Notes under the pieces: generated by a model
Told to the model about the DNA's origin: nothing
The model's input: only the letters and a program-made list of their open reading frames with translations
The model's database searches: none
Program-made: the position numbers and the translations under genes
Assembly: GCF_947179165.1 (NCBI RefSeq)
Contig: NC_077240.1
Span: forward strand, 50,032,501 to 50,096,500
Source of the DNA: Solanum dulcamara
Taxonomy: Eukaryota; Streptophyta; Magnoliopsida; Solanales; Solanaceae
Reading direction: 5' to 3'
Length of the DNA stretch: 64,000 bases
Shown here: piece by piece, positions 24,010 through 34,798 of the stretch
Numbering within the stretch: the stretch's first letter is position 1
How the letters are laid out: each line of letters opens with the position of its first letter

Positions 24010-24450
24010 GATGTTGTTACTAGTATGTTATATGTCTTTCACTATGATATTTATATTTTGCTTGATCCGGGTGCAAATTTGTCTTTTCTTTCCCTTTATG
24101 TGTCCATGAGGTTTGATGTTAGTCCTGAGACATTATTAGAGACTTTCTCCATTTATACTTTCATAGGTGAGTAGGTTATGGCTAAAAGAGTCTATAGAAG
24201 CTATCCAATTACAATCTTCCATGAACTTACCCTATGTGATTTAGTTGAGCTTGAGATGACTAATTTTGAAACTATCCTTGGTATGGATTGGCTATATGCA
24301 TGTTATTCTCTATTGATTGTAGAACCCGAGTGGTTAAGTTCCAATTCTAAAATGAGCTAGTCCTAGAATGGAAGGGTAATACCTACATGTTTAAAGGTCA
24401 ATTCATTTCGTGCCTTAAAGATCGAAAGATGATTTCCAAGGGTTGTATTT
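24010..24450 (+). pseudogene. Aspartic protease, element A (broken)
   Basis: VFHYDIYILLDPGANLSFLS (Asp of the active site at 24064-24066) is the retropepsin motif. YRSYPITI, CDLVELEMTNFETILGMDWL and, after a frame change, [13 protein letters not shown] follow. A stop occurs before VMAKRV. The spacing between the gag knuckle and RT is normal. Confidence 0.85.
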
Positions 24451-25006
24451 ATTATTTTGTGAGGGTTAGGGATGAAAATTTTGAATCCCCTATCCTAGAA
24501 TCGGTCCCTATTGTAAATGCGTTTTCGGATGTGTTTCCCTATGATTTACCTGGTATCCCTCCCAGAAGGGAGATTGATTTTGGTATAGGCATTCTTCTGG
24601 ATACTCAACCTATTTCTATCCCTTCTTACTAGATGGCTCTGAAGTAATTAAAGGAATTGAAGGATCAATTGAAGGACTTGTTAGACAAGGGTTCATCAGG
24701 CCAAGTATTTGTCCATAAGGTGCTCCTGTATTGCTTGTTAGAAATAAGGATGGTTCACTACGTATGTGCATTGATTACCGACAATTGAACAAGGTAACAA
24801 TCAAGAATAAGTATCCAATTTTGAGGATAGATGACTGGTTTGATCAATTGCAAGAGGAAACTACTCCATAATAGACCTTCATTTCGGTTATCACCAATTG
24901 AGGGTGAGGGAGTATGACATTCCCAAAATGGCATTTTGGACAAGGTTTGGCCACTATGAGTTTTTAGTCATGTCATTTGGTTTAATCAATGCTCATATGG
25001 CTTTCA
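24451..25006 (+). pseudogene. Reverse transcriptase part 1, element A
   Basis: Linker and RT fingers/palm: [21 protein letters not shown], then with stops [47 protein letters not shown] (first catalytic Asp as IDL) and [17 protein letters not shown]. The sequence breaks at 25006, inside the AFMDL.N.VF motif. It resumes at 28601 with the TTTCA duplicated, so the break is the insertion of solo LTR L. Frameshifts and a stop near 24633 show it is also decayed. Confidence 0.9.
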
Positions 25007-25330
25007 TGTCACGACTCAACCCCATAGGCCGTGATGAGTGCCCGAACTAGACACTCGCGTATACCTCTGCTAACTATAAGTAAACTTGTGCCCTATTTGA
25101 GTTATAATGTATCGATAGGCACCATAACATATAAGCCTACGAGACCATCACTAAATATAAGAACAATCATACACACATATATATACAACCCACATACATG
25201 TCCACCGACCTCTAAGAGTAAGAACAGTAACATAAGTCGGGACAGGGCCCCTGCTGAACTACTGAGCGGGACTACTATGCAGGCGGATCCCCAAAGTGTG
25301 TATCTATACCTATGGGCATAAAATGCAGAC

Positions 25331-25368
25331 CCCCGAAGAGAGGAGGGTCAATACGACATATGTACTGA
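25331..25368 (-). other. Conserved double hairpin in LTR L
   Basis: A reversed copy of the hairpin pair: cccc...gagg arms, then TCAATAC (25348-25354) and GTACTGA (25362-25368). The single change G-to-A on the plus strand still allows a G-U pair in the RNA of the minus strand. Confidence 0.6.
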
Positions 25369-26140
25369 TTATGTAAAGCCTAAGTGGAAGCATATTTGAA
25401 ATAGAGAGAGTCAGGGGGATAAATACATTATGTAAAGCCTTGTGGATTATGAAAACATGCATGCTCATATTATACAATATAGCTAGCCCCTTCAGGGACT
25501 CGGTGAAATATATATCTGTAGTGCCATCATAGGGCCTGGTGCCATCATCACCTTATCACATCATATCACATCATATATATATATATACATACATACTCAG
25601 TCCTCTAGTGAGGGACTTGGTGAGTTGTTCATGTCATTACATTATCATGTCCTCATATAGCATACCCAGCCCTTTAGTGAGGGACTCGATGGATAATGCA
25701 GTGAACTACGTACGATTACGTACCCATCCCAGGACTCTGTGAAAGAGGGGTTACAATATACACGAGTAGAGTAGTGAGTAACCATATGCAATTTAAAACA
25801 TTGTCAAAGACTCAATGAAGTAATAAAGACGAATTGTCATTTGGAAATCAGGACGATAGTCCTATCAATAATCCCTCAAATATCACTATTGATCATATTA
25901 AAAGAGCTTTAGAAATCATAGGCATGAATCAAGATGATACAAAATAACTCATAAAAGTCAAGGACATTAACTATTGGAGAATCTTTAAGAACAGAAATCA
26001 TGAATCACCCTCGAGACTTATGAATAAAATTACCCCCAAAGCTCATATTAATCCTTACTTAATTGTAATACATGACAAAATAAAGAAGGGAAGGATTTAC
26101 GTACTCTCTACTTTCTCTCATGTAGTCGTCATATACATAT

Positions 26141-26220
26141 GTGCTGAGGAAAGTACAGCCCGATCCTTAGATAGTAACATATGCCGAGGAACGTTCGGCT
26201 CGATCCTTATATAGTTACAT
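26141..26220 (-). repeat. 40-bp minisatellite, two units, in LTR L
   Basis: Units at 26141 and 26181, each with a gccgagga...cggctcgatcctta-like body in this orientation. They are the reverse complement of the seven-unit array in LTR E (58241-58505). Confidence 0.8.
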
Positions 26221-26340
26221 ATATCATAATCGGCCCATCAAGGGACTCGGTATCATAAAAATTTCATCATAACATCATAACTTATGTCAAAGAGATATCA
26301 GGCGACAAGAAGGGTAGCTTTACATACTTATGCCAAAAAT

Positions 26341-27712
26341 ATGCCAAGATAAAAAAGGTAGCTTCACATACCTCTTACGGATTACTCTTAAACACGTTCA
26401 TCTCATCATATTTTGAACCTATTTAACATGAAAGAAATACTAACTTTAATACCCTTTCACTTTACATTTTCCAACTCCACAACCAAGTATCCATAGAAAT
26501 CGTTTCCTTATCCACTTCCCTCGACTAGTTTATTACTAGTTCCAAGGTTGCCGGAAATCGAGCAGCATCTCCCCTATAACTTGCCCTATCGAACTGATAA
26601 TCTTAGCATCCATATTACCAAAAACAACCAGCAGCTATATATACAATCATATCACTTCAACATTACACAATACAACTCCAAACAACTAGCTCAAAACTAC
26701 GATACCAAAATAGAGTTTTTAACCTTTATTTCGTAAATCTTTAACAATATGAAACAGAGGGTAATGTGGCTGCAATAAGAAGTAACCACACCCTATTTAG
26801 AACAATTTTCATCCCTGCAACACACAATCAACCCAGCTGCAGCCGTAGCACAACAATCACAACACACTACTCGACTCCGATTTAATAATGACTTCAATTT
26901 TGTTTGTTTCTAACGTCAAGCATCCTTATACAATTTTTCCACTTTCAGCCTCATTTAAGACATGTATTATTCATAAAAACATCATAAACTACGATTTGAA
27001 AGGGAACACCTTACCTTGCCCGAAATATGCCAAGATAAAAAAGGTAGCTTCACATACCTCTTACGGATTACTCTTAAACACGTTCATCTCATCATATTTT
27101 GAACCTATTTAACATGAAAGAAATACTAAGTTTAATACCCTTTCACTTTACATTTTCCAACTCCACAACCAAGTATCCATAGAAATCGTTTCCTTATCCA
27201 CTTCCCTCGACTAGTTTATTACTAGTTCCAAGGTTGCCGGAAATCGAGCAGCATCTCCCCTATAACTTGCCCTATCCAACTGATAATATTAGCATCCATA
27301 TTACCAAAAACAACCAGCAGCTATATATACAATCATATCACTTCAACATTACACAATACAACTCCAAACAACTAGCTCAAAACTACGATACCAAAATAGA
27401 GTTTTTAACCTTTATTTCGTAAATCTTTAACAATATGAAACGGAGGGTAATGTGGCTGGAATAAGAAGTAACCACACCCTATTTAGAACAATTTTCATCC
27501 CTGCAACACACAATCAACCCAGCTGCAGCCGTAGCACAACAATCACAACACACTACTCGACTCCGATTTAATAATGACTTCAATTTTGTTTGTTTCTAAC
27601 GTCAAGCATCCTTATACAATTTTTCCACTTTCAGCCTCATTTAAGACATGTATTATTCATAAAAACATCATAAACTACGATTTGAAAGGGAACACCTTAC
27701 CTTGCCCAAAAC
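26341..27712. repeat. 686-bp tandem duplication inside LTR L
   Basis: 26341-27026 and 27027-27712 are near-identical direct copies, with only a handful of visible substitutions (for example actaac/actaag, gaaacagagg/gaaacggagg, gctgcaat/gctggaat). Joint: ttgcccgaaat|atgccaag. Other LTRs of this family (M, J, E) have one copy, so it arose in this LTR, and the low divergence suggests recently. Short open frames in each copy (26548 and 27234) are shadows of the repeat, not genes. Confidence 0.95.
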
Positions 27713-27999
27713 TCGCCAAAACTTGTCAAAACTCACCTCGGAAGTTCTACTAGCATGGTTGAATCTTTGTGGCTGTTTGTTATCCTTTTGGTGCTTCTCC
27801 AAACCATAAATTTACATTAATAACACTTTCATACCCTCTTGGTATACCCTAGATAATTAATTCACAAAACGAAATCAGAGAGCTTACCTTTTTTTCTCCA
27901 AATCCGTGGCGCTCTCTCTCTCTAGCTCAAGGTTTCTCTTCTCTTCTCTTTTTTCGAGACTTTTCTTGGATAAGAATGACTAAAGGATAAAGATGAACT

Positions 28000-28240
28000 A
28001 AAAGTCATAGTATATATATATATATATATAGGCTACTTTAGGGGGTGACACATGTCAGCCCTAAGTGGTGACACGTGTCAAGCCCTTATTGGGCCAACGC
28101 ATCAAGCCTCCACCTATAGGCTGCCACATGGAAGGTGGAGTCCACCCTTTTGATTCAGCCGCTTCCACATGGCACTTCTAGCTACTGCTACATGGCACTC
28201 TCTCTTACTTCCATGTGTCACTTTCTTTTCCTCCTCATAG
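28000..28240 (-). promoter_or_regulatory. LTR L promoter block
   Basis: A (TA)n box (28011-28031) is followed on the plus strand by tgacacatgtcag, tgacacgtgtcaag (CACGTG near 28071), ccacatgg repeats and ttccatgtgtcac. The order is as in the other long LTRs, but most G-boxes have decayed to CACATG/CATGTG. Confidence 0.5.
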
Positions 28241-28600
28241 GTTCATAATTTCATCTTGCTTTACGAACTTATGTAATCCTTACTACGTAAGCTTGGTATG
28301 AACTCAAGTAGCTTAAGAATATAAGATTTTCAAGTTGGTAGCTTACGTAAGTAAGTTGAGTCCTACGAATCATTACTTGGCCTCTAACTTCTTTCGGATT
28401 CTTATAACCATATTTCCAATCTTCTCTAGAATGGGATGGCACATCCTCCCTTCCTTAGAGTTTTTTATTAGCATTATAGATTATCTGGCTCACATGGTAA
28501 CTTCTAAGAAGCTTAAGAACCTTTCAATAAACTTAAGAGCCTTTTAATAAGCTTAGGAAGCTTAAGAACCTTCCAAGGTACAAATGTACGGGGTATAACA

Positions 28601-28990
28601 TTTCATGGACTTAATAAATAGGGTGTTCAAATAATATCTAGACCTATTTGTGATTGTATTCATTGACAATATTTTGGTTTACTCTCGAAATGAAGAGGAG
28701 CATTCTAATCATTTAAGGATTGTGTTGCAATCTCTAAGAGACAAGCAACTATTTGCATAGTTCTACAAATGTGAGTTTTGGTTGAGGGAGGTGGATTTCC
28801 TTGGTCACATTGTGTCTGGTGAAGGAACTATGGTTGATCCTAAGAAAACCGAAGTGGTTAAGAATTGGCCTAGACCATTATCTCTTTCGGATATTAGGAG
28901 TTTCTTGGGATTAGCCGGATATTATAGGAGATTTGTCAAAGAGTTTTTATCGATCTCGTCAGTTTTGACCAAGTTGACTCAAAAGAAGAT
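28601..28990 (+). pseudogene. Reverse transcriptase part 2, element A
   Basis: After the TSD the frame resumes [26 protein letters not shown] (28660-28671 encode FIDN: second Asp of the FIDD catalytic pair changed to Asn), then [39 protein letters not shown]. The open stretch is 28782-29000. The Asn change alone should abolish polymerase activity. Confidence 0.9.
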
Positions 28991-29201
28991 GAAATTTTAA
29001 TATTCGGAAGCATGTGAAAAGAGTTTTCAAGAATTAAAAGATTGTCTCACTACCGCTCCTATCTTGACCTTGCCAGAAGGGTCCGATGGTTTTATATCCT
29101 ATGCTTTTAGGCAACTCAAGGTGCATGAATGGAATTATCTAACCCATGATGTTAATCTAGCAGAGGTCGTGTTTGCCTTGATGATTTGGAGACACTATCT
29201 T
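28991..29201 (+). pseudogene. RNase H part 1, element A
   Basis: [25 protein letters not shown] is followed by a deletion that removes the first catalytic Asp region (GSDGFIS joined to [10 protein letters not shown]), then [11 protein letters not shown], where element M interrupts at 29202. The last five bases, ATCTT, are the TSD of M. The domain continues at 40326. Confidence 0.85.
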
Positions 29202-29632
29202 TGTCACGACCCAACCCCGTAGGCCGCGACTGGGGTCCGACCTGGACCCCCTGTATATATATCTATTAGTTATGGTCACTTAAAATTGTAAATAAGATAA
29301 TATCAGGTCATAGAGCCTTACTAGGCGATAACATTTTCATAAACCTATAGCCCTTTTCGTTTGTATCACAACATGACAGGGAACGCAAGCCGACAAGGCT
29401 GCCATAACATAATAACATATATCATGTAGACCTAGTTGAATCAAACTGACATACACAACCCACATATACATGTCTGCAGACCTCTAAAAATATAAATGAC
29501 AACATATGGCAAGACAGGGCCCCCGCCGTGCCCTTGAATAAATAAAACAATTCTATACATCATTGGTCCATATCCAAAAAAACTAGACGGACTCCCAAAA
29601 CCTGTATCGGTACCTGCGGGCATGAAACACAG

Positions 29633-29671
29633 CCCCCCGAAGAAAGGGGGTCAGTACGACATATGTACTGA
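29633..29671 (-). other. Conserved double hairpin in M 3' LTR
   Basis: CCCCCC (29633-29638), 7-nt spacer, GGGGG (29646-29650), then TCAGTAC (29651-29657), 7 nt, GTACTGA (29665-29671). Both stems are perfect. Confidence 0.65.
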
Positions 29672-32029
29672 GTATGTAAAATATAATATGATACAACTGG
29701 AAGCATATCTAAAATAGAGAAGTAGGGGATAAAATATCAAATCAGAAATCAGTACCTGGAAAAGTAAAATCATGCATGCTCAAATTTTCAATATAGCCAG
29801 CCCTACCAGGGATCCAGTGACTCATTTCTGTAGTATCAGTATCAGGCCCTGTGCCATCGGTACCTTATTACAACATATCATCATCATATATATACATACG
29901 TACCGGCCTTCTAGTGAAGGGCTCGGTGGACAATACAGTGAATTGAACGAATCTTATAGTCGGCCCGGGACTCGTAGAAGAAGTGTTACAGTATACACGA
30001 GTAGAGTAGTGAGAATCAAAACACAATTTAAATCATTATCTGAGACTCAATGAAGTCATCAAGTGAATCATCACTTGGAGGTCAGGGTAGGAAGGTAGTT
30101 GTTTCAAGTGCCCTCTAACTCTCACTCGGGGCTATATCAGTTAATATCTCAGGTACCCTAGACGCATACTAAAGTAAGGCCAATTCACTTATGGAATCAG
30201 AACATTTTTTATCAAATAGTTTTAAGACTTGGAGTGTGTACATTCATACCTCTTTAACGTATAGGAGTTTCCAGGGGAATAGTTTAACTACCGTAGAGTT
30301 CAACATCCAGTAGTAAATAAGAGGTACTTAAGAATGGAATTACCCTGGAGCTCGTATCACATTTAGCTTACAACTAGGACATGCCAAAAAGAAAGTGAGT
30401 AAACTCTATGTGGTCTGTACTTTTCTTCTGGTGGTCATGACATACATATCTCGTACCCGGCCCTTCATAGGGCTCGGTGAACCACCATGGCATTGTAATC
30501 TCATTTTTGTATCAAATACATTTCAAGGGAAATGAGAGATAGCTTCCCACACATTCCATTCTGACACGTAGAAGCCCTACTAGGCAATGCTTAATCTTCA
30601 CAGGAACTCTAATACTGAGTAGTGGGTAGGGGTTATGAGGCGTACTTGGAATCCTGGGAATGGAATTATCCCCACAGTTCACACACAGTTCACTTAAGGC
30701 CAACACTTGCCAAAAGGAAAGAAAAATAGTTGTACGAACTTATACCAAAACATGCCAAGAGAAATCTTTACATACCTTGTCTGAATTATTCCTTATCCTG
30801 CTTGCCTCGCCATCCTTTGAACCTATTCAACATGAAAGTAATATAAATATCAACCCCTCTTAACTTTCCAGCATCTTAGGTTACACCTTAGTATCAATGG
30901 AATCTATTTCCTTAGTCGTTTCCCCGACTAGTTTTGTTATTCGCTAAGGCGTCGACGAAAATTGGGTAGCACCTCTCCTGTAATGTGCCCTATCCAAATT
31001 TCCAATTAGGTACCTAAGACCTACAGCCAACCAACAACAACAACCTGCAGCAATTCATACCAACAATATACAACATAAACTCCAAACGACTTATTCAAAA
31101 ATACGATATCAAAATAGGGCGTCTAGCCTTTATTTTGTGACGCCTTTAATTATACGTAATGAGGGGTCATGTGGATTATACCAGAAGCACCCTAACCCAC
31201 ATTAGGACGTATTTAGTCCCTGCAACAACAAGCCACACCCCTGCATCAGCAACTCACAAGAACGACACTTTATTTCGATGACAATTCACCTCTAGCGACT
31301 CCAATTTAGTTTATTTCGAACGTCGAGCATTTCTATGACATTATTAAACTTCCAGCAGCATAAAAGGGGTGTAATACACCATATAACAATACTATAAACT
31401 CCAATTTAAAAGGAAAGGCCTTACTTTATGCTAAACTTGTCAAACTCGCCAAAACTATCCAAAATGTGAAATCTGGACAGCTTACTGTTTTGCCTTGTCG
31501 CTTCATTTCGAAGGGGTAATGGAGGGAAACAAGATTTACGTCCTTCATGAAAGTTATAGAAATGTGTCTTAGGGTATCAAAAAATTTCTAATCATCCCTA
31601 CATCAATTTTTTACAAAACGATATGACCAAAATAGTCACAGCTGTCCGTGTAGGATTTCCAAAACCAAATCTGAGCAGTACCTCCTCTACACTTCATCAC
31701 CATTTTTAGAGATGATAAATGTAAAACTAGATTTTGTAGTCTGACTGAAAGTTATAGACCCATAAAATACCTTTCCAAAACATATTAAATCATTCAAAAC
31801 GAATCTGTACACAAGAAGTTATACCAATATTACTAACAACAGTCCCTTCCAAAAACGGGTTGGTTAATTAGTTCGTAACATTTTCTCCTTCAACTTTCTC
31901 TTATTTCTTTCCAAGTGTAAACTGCAACCATGGTTCCGTAGGCATCCTAAGACACATGTATACACCCCCACATGGTTGAAAAACATTGTAGATAATTAAT
32001 TTACAGAGGAAAATTGAAGAACTCACCTT

Positions 32030-32320
32030 TAATTCTTCAAAAATGTTGCTGCCTTGTTCCTTTTAGTTCTTCACATTTTTTCCTCTCATTTGGATGATGT
32101 TTTTGGATGGAAAATAAGTTAAGAGTTAGACAACATGTATATATAGTAATCCTTAGGAGGTGACACATGGCAGCCCCCAGGGTGACACGTGGCAGACTCC
32201 TAGGGTGCCACCTCGTCCAAGCTTCCAACACAAAACTGCCACATGGAAGCGTGGGGTCCATCCCAAGTAGGTGAGTCACCTGCTTGCTTGTCACCTACCT
32301 GCTTATCACCTGCTTGCTTC
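32030..32320 (-). promoter_or_regulatory. M 3' LTR promoter block
   Basis: On the minus strand the order is CAAGTAGGTG-type arms, G-box-like repeats (CACGTG near 32188; CACATGG at 32165 and 32240), TATATATA (~32140), then a donor-like GGTGAGT. Two sites that are CACGTG in other copies are CACATG here, a CG-to-CA change. Confidence 0.5.
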
Positions 32321-32676
32321 ACTTTCGTAAGTTCCGAAACTAGTTTTTGCTCCCTCTCGTAGGTTCGTAATCTCATCTTATTTTAAGAGCCTATGTAACC
32401 CATGCCACCCAAGCTTGGTACGTACTCCAATAGCTTAAGTATGTAAGACTTCCAAGTTAGTAGCTAACATAGCTAAATTGAGTTCTACGACTCATTACTT
32501 GGCCTCCAATTCCTTCGGGATTCTTATGATTTCATTTCCAACCTTCTCCACTATGGGGTATCACACTCTCCCTTCCTTAGGGTCATTTGATAGTGTCGTA
32601 GCGTATCCGGCTCACATGATAATGTCTAAGGAACTTAGGAGACATTCTAAGCTTAAAAAAAGGGTGGGGTGTAACA

Positions 32677-32692
32677 TCCTTCCCCCCTTTAG
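32677..32692 (-). other. Polypurine tract of element M
   Basis: The minus strand reads ctaaaggggggaagga directly before the LTR start TGTTACACC. It is a classic 14-16-base purine run priming plus-strand synthesis. Confidence 0.9.
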
Positions 32693-32710
32693 AACATTCG
32701 TCCCCGAATG

Positions 32711-33690
32711 TTAAACAAAACTACCCTTATAACTTATACAGACCATCGGGGGATTCGTTTCTATTTCCGTAACACATATTTCCATCGAAGTACTTAGTAT
32801 ACGAGTTTCAGGAGTTGGGGTTACCTGTAGACATCGGGAAATAGGTTTTACCTCACAAGATTCCATCTCCGGGACCTTATCTATGGAATATACCCTGGGT
32901 GGCTCATCAGTACCTTTGCGAAGCATTCTTATCTGATGGACTGGGCTTATAGTTTCCAAGTGAGGTGGTAAGCTTAACTTACCAGCCACGTTGCCCACCT
33001 TATGAGTAACTTGATACCGTCTAACATATTTTGGGTCAAGTTCCTTTTCTAGGTGACCCTATGATAAACATCCAATCATCAACTTGAACTTTGTATGTCG
33101 ACGTCGATTATCTGTATATCATTCCTGCCCACTCTGGGATTTTAGTCAATAGCTTGCTTAATTATGTCGAGGCCATTAGAATACTGGAGTAGTAATTATT
33201 ATTGTAGGCAACTTGATAAGTGATGGATAATCATTCCGGCTACCTTCGAAGTTAATCTCCCGGCTTGTGGCATATCTTCTAGTGTCTAATAGTGCGCTCA
33301 GTCTGTTTAGTAGCTCAAGGGATAAATGCGGTACTAAGACCTGTCTGTGCTCCTGATCTCTTCTTGGACTGATCTCAAGGCGTTAATTATAATTGAAGTC
33401 CCTTTATCTGGGATATTAGATGAGGAAACCTCACGGAACCTTACCATTCTCCATGTTCTATAACTCCCTCTAATTTCAGCAGCATAGGTGATCTTGATTG
33501 GAAGCAAATGGGCTGATTCATTAGCCTAATCACAATAATTGATATAGCACCCTACCTTTACCAAGTATAAAATGGGTGCGTAATGACGTGGATAATTTGG
33601 GAACTGTTAGCCTCGTATAGTCTTTCTCGACTCCTTTAAGAACTTTAACTGGCATTCGATCTTTTGGGTCCTTCTTCCCCTCTTTTTCCA
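32711..33690 (-). pseudogene. Integrase core/C-terminus remnant, element M
   Basis: At the element's 3' end, 32998-32711 is open: GNVAGKLSLPPHLETISPV, QIRMLRKGTDEPPRV, the SH3-like/linker part of gypsy integrases (family form GNVAYKLELPPEL..HPVFH.SMLRK). Further right, with stops and shifts, the same strand gives KVDDWMFI near 33080, QTERTIRH (~33300), and ESAHLLPIKITYAAE with PDKGTSIII (~33380-33530), degraded forms of the core around the catalytic Asp/Glu. The chromodomain tail is not clear. It cannot be functional. Confidence 0.7.
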
Positions 33691-34678
33691 ATCCTTAGGA
33701 TTGGCTACCGAATAATGTTGCATTCCCCCCATATAACGGCGCTCGTAGTCGTTCTATGCTTTGTCTAACATGATCTGGTGTAATTCCAAAAGAGTTTTGG
33801 CATAGAAGCTTGCTATCCTGTAGTAACCAGCTAGTTCAGTCAGTTTTACTTAAACCTTTTCACAATTTCCCTTACCCCCGTTTAAAATCCTCTAGACACA
33901 TTATCTTGTGTCATTCTTTACCTTTACAAGAATACGAGAGGGTACAAGAAGCATCCTAGCGTTACCTCGCCAGTCCTCATGTCTTACCCTGCCTTTCCTT
34001 CTTTCCTACACTCGAGGTCGGGGTAGATCTTTGGTCCAATCGTGGCCATGTCTTACTTCACCCATAGTACTAATTCCATCTCGATAGTTTGGCTTAACTT
34101 ATCTTTGCACCTCTCGGTATTTAGTTGCAACTTGGGCTCCTTCGCTTGGGATAATAGCTGTGGGGACTCCGTAAGGTCCTACCACTTTTTTTTTTAACTC
34201 TACAATTTTACACCTTCTCGGCAGATTAGGTAACCTTTGATCGAAGGAGTAGGGACTAATATCTTTATTCCACAAGTAACATTCCCTCTAGAGTCATCTG
34301 GCACTGGAGTGCAAAATGAGTTTTGTAGTCCTGGTCATATTGTGGGATTTTCGACCTTGGGCACTACTTCCTGTCATTTGTAAATTACATCCGCTAGTAC
34401 CCTTACCTTTGGGTTTTGCTTTTTTTCCCTCAGAGTTGGCTTCCAAGTGGTGTCGAAATTCCCTCGCCCACTGGCCTATATAGCCATTCTGCGGTTTTCC
34501 TCTCATTAACTAGTTCTATGTTGAAAAGCTATGGCATTCAAGTGTGTCGTCAGTTAGCAAATAGCTAATCCTTCTTGTTTTTCTTAAGACCTTGTTACAA
34601 TTTTCTTTACCGTATCTTATAATACTCCGAGTACATAATCTCATCTCGTTTCTCCGTTACTAGTCAGATGCTTCTGTC
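33691..34678 (-). other. Unassigned interior of element M, part 1
   Basis: The sequence is purine-rich on the element's sense strand but gives no recognisable gag, protease, RT or RNase H motif in any frame I read. Short open frames such as 34294-34506 have no family resemblance. It could be decayed pol beyond recognition or non-coding filler of a non-autonomous element. Confidence 0.5.
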
Positions 34679-34798
34679 TCGCGTGATCATACCAACACTA
34701 ATGTATTAAGTTCCATCTGAATTTCGAAGTTAAGCGTGCTGGGGCAAGAGTAATATTGGGATGGGTGACCTCCCTGGGAAGTCTTCGTGTTGCGTTTC
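34679..34798 (+). pseudogene. 5S rRNA-like sequence inside element M
   Basis: About 120 bp aligns end to end with plant 5S rRNA with one extra base: gtgatcataccaaca near the 5' end, the internal-promoter A-box region aagttaagcgtgct (34726-34739), the intermediate element (agagtaata) and the C-box gatgggtgacc (34760-34770), then ctgggaagtc and tcgtgttgcg. By eye roughly four-fifths of bases agree with my memory of the plant sequence, and many differences are C-to-T or G-to-A. It is antisense to M. No T-run terminator follows, and flanks do not look like a 5S spacer, so I call it a pseudogene. Confidence 0.85.

Larger units (their letters stand above)
25007..28600 (-). mobile_element. Solo LTR L inserted in RT of element A
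   Basis: Bounded on the plus strand by TGTCACGACTCAACC (25007) and GGGGTATAACA (28600), with an exact TSD TTTCA at 25002-25006 and 28601-28605. RT coding text continues across it (AFM|DLINRVF). It is the same family as M, E, F, J, G and H. It has the double hairpin (25331-25368, reversed), two units of the 40-bp repeat (26141-26220), a 686-bp tandem duplication (26341-27712) and, near 28010-28240, the TATA/G-box-like block in minus orientation. No internal element sequence is present. Confidence 0.95.
29202..32676 (-). mobile_element. 3' LTR of element M
   Basis: 3.48 kb, bounded on the plus strand by TGTCACGACCCAACC and GGGTGGGGTGTAACA. It is colinear with 36878-40320. Compared with that copy it lacks ~55 bp near 29580 (ctaggctccgacg... 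present at 37258) and keeps ~60 bp near 31435 lost from the other. It carries the double hairpin (29633-29671), splice-like GGTGAGTTC on the minus strand near 32025, and TATATATAG near 32140 next to CACGTGGCA/CACATGGCA repeats (32162-32250). Confidence 0.95.

Noticed and set aside
26548..27422. Two near-identical short open frames (26548-26736 and 27234-27422) as a gene pair
   Set aside because: They lie in the 686-bp tandem duplication of an LTR, and the same sequence in sister LTRs is not open.
34679..34798. 5S-like sequence as a functional 5S rRNA gene or a Cassandra TRIM
   Set aside because: There are too many changes, no T-run terminator follows, there is no tandem 5S array, and no short LTR pair or PBS flanks it.
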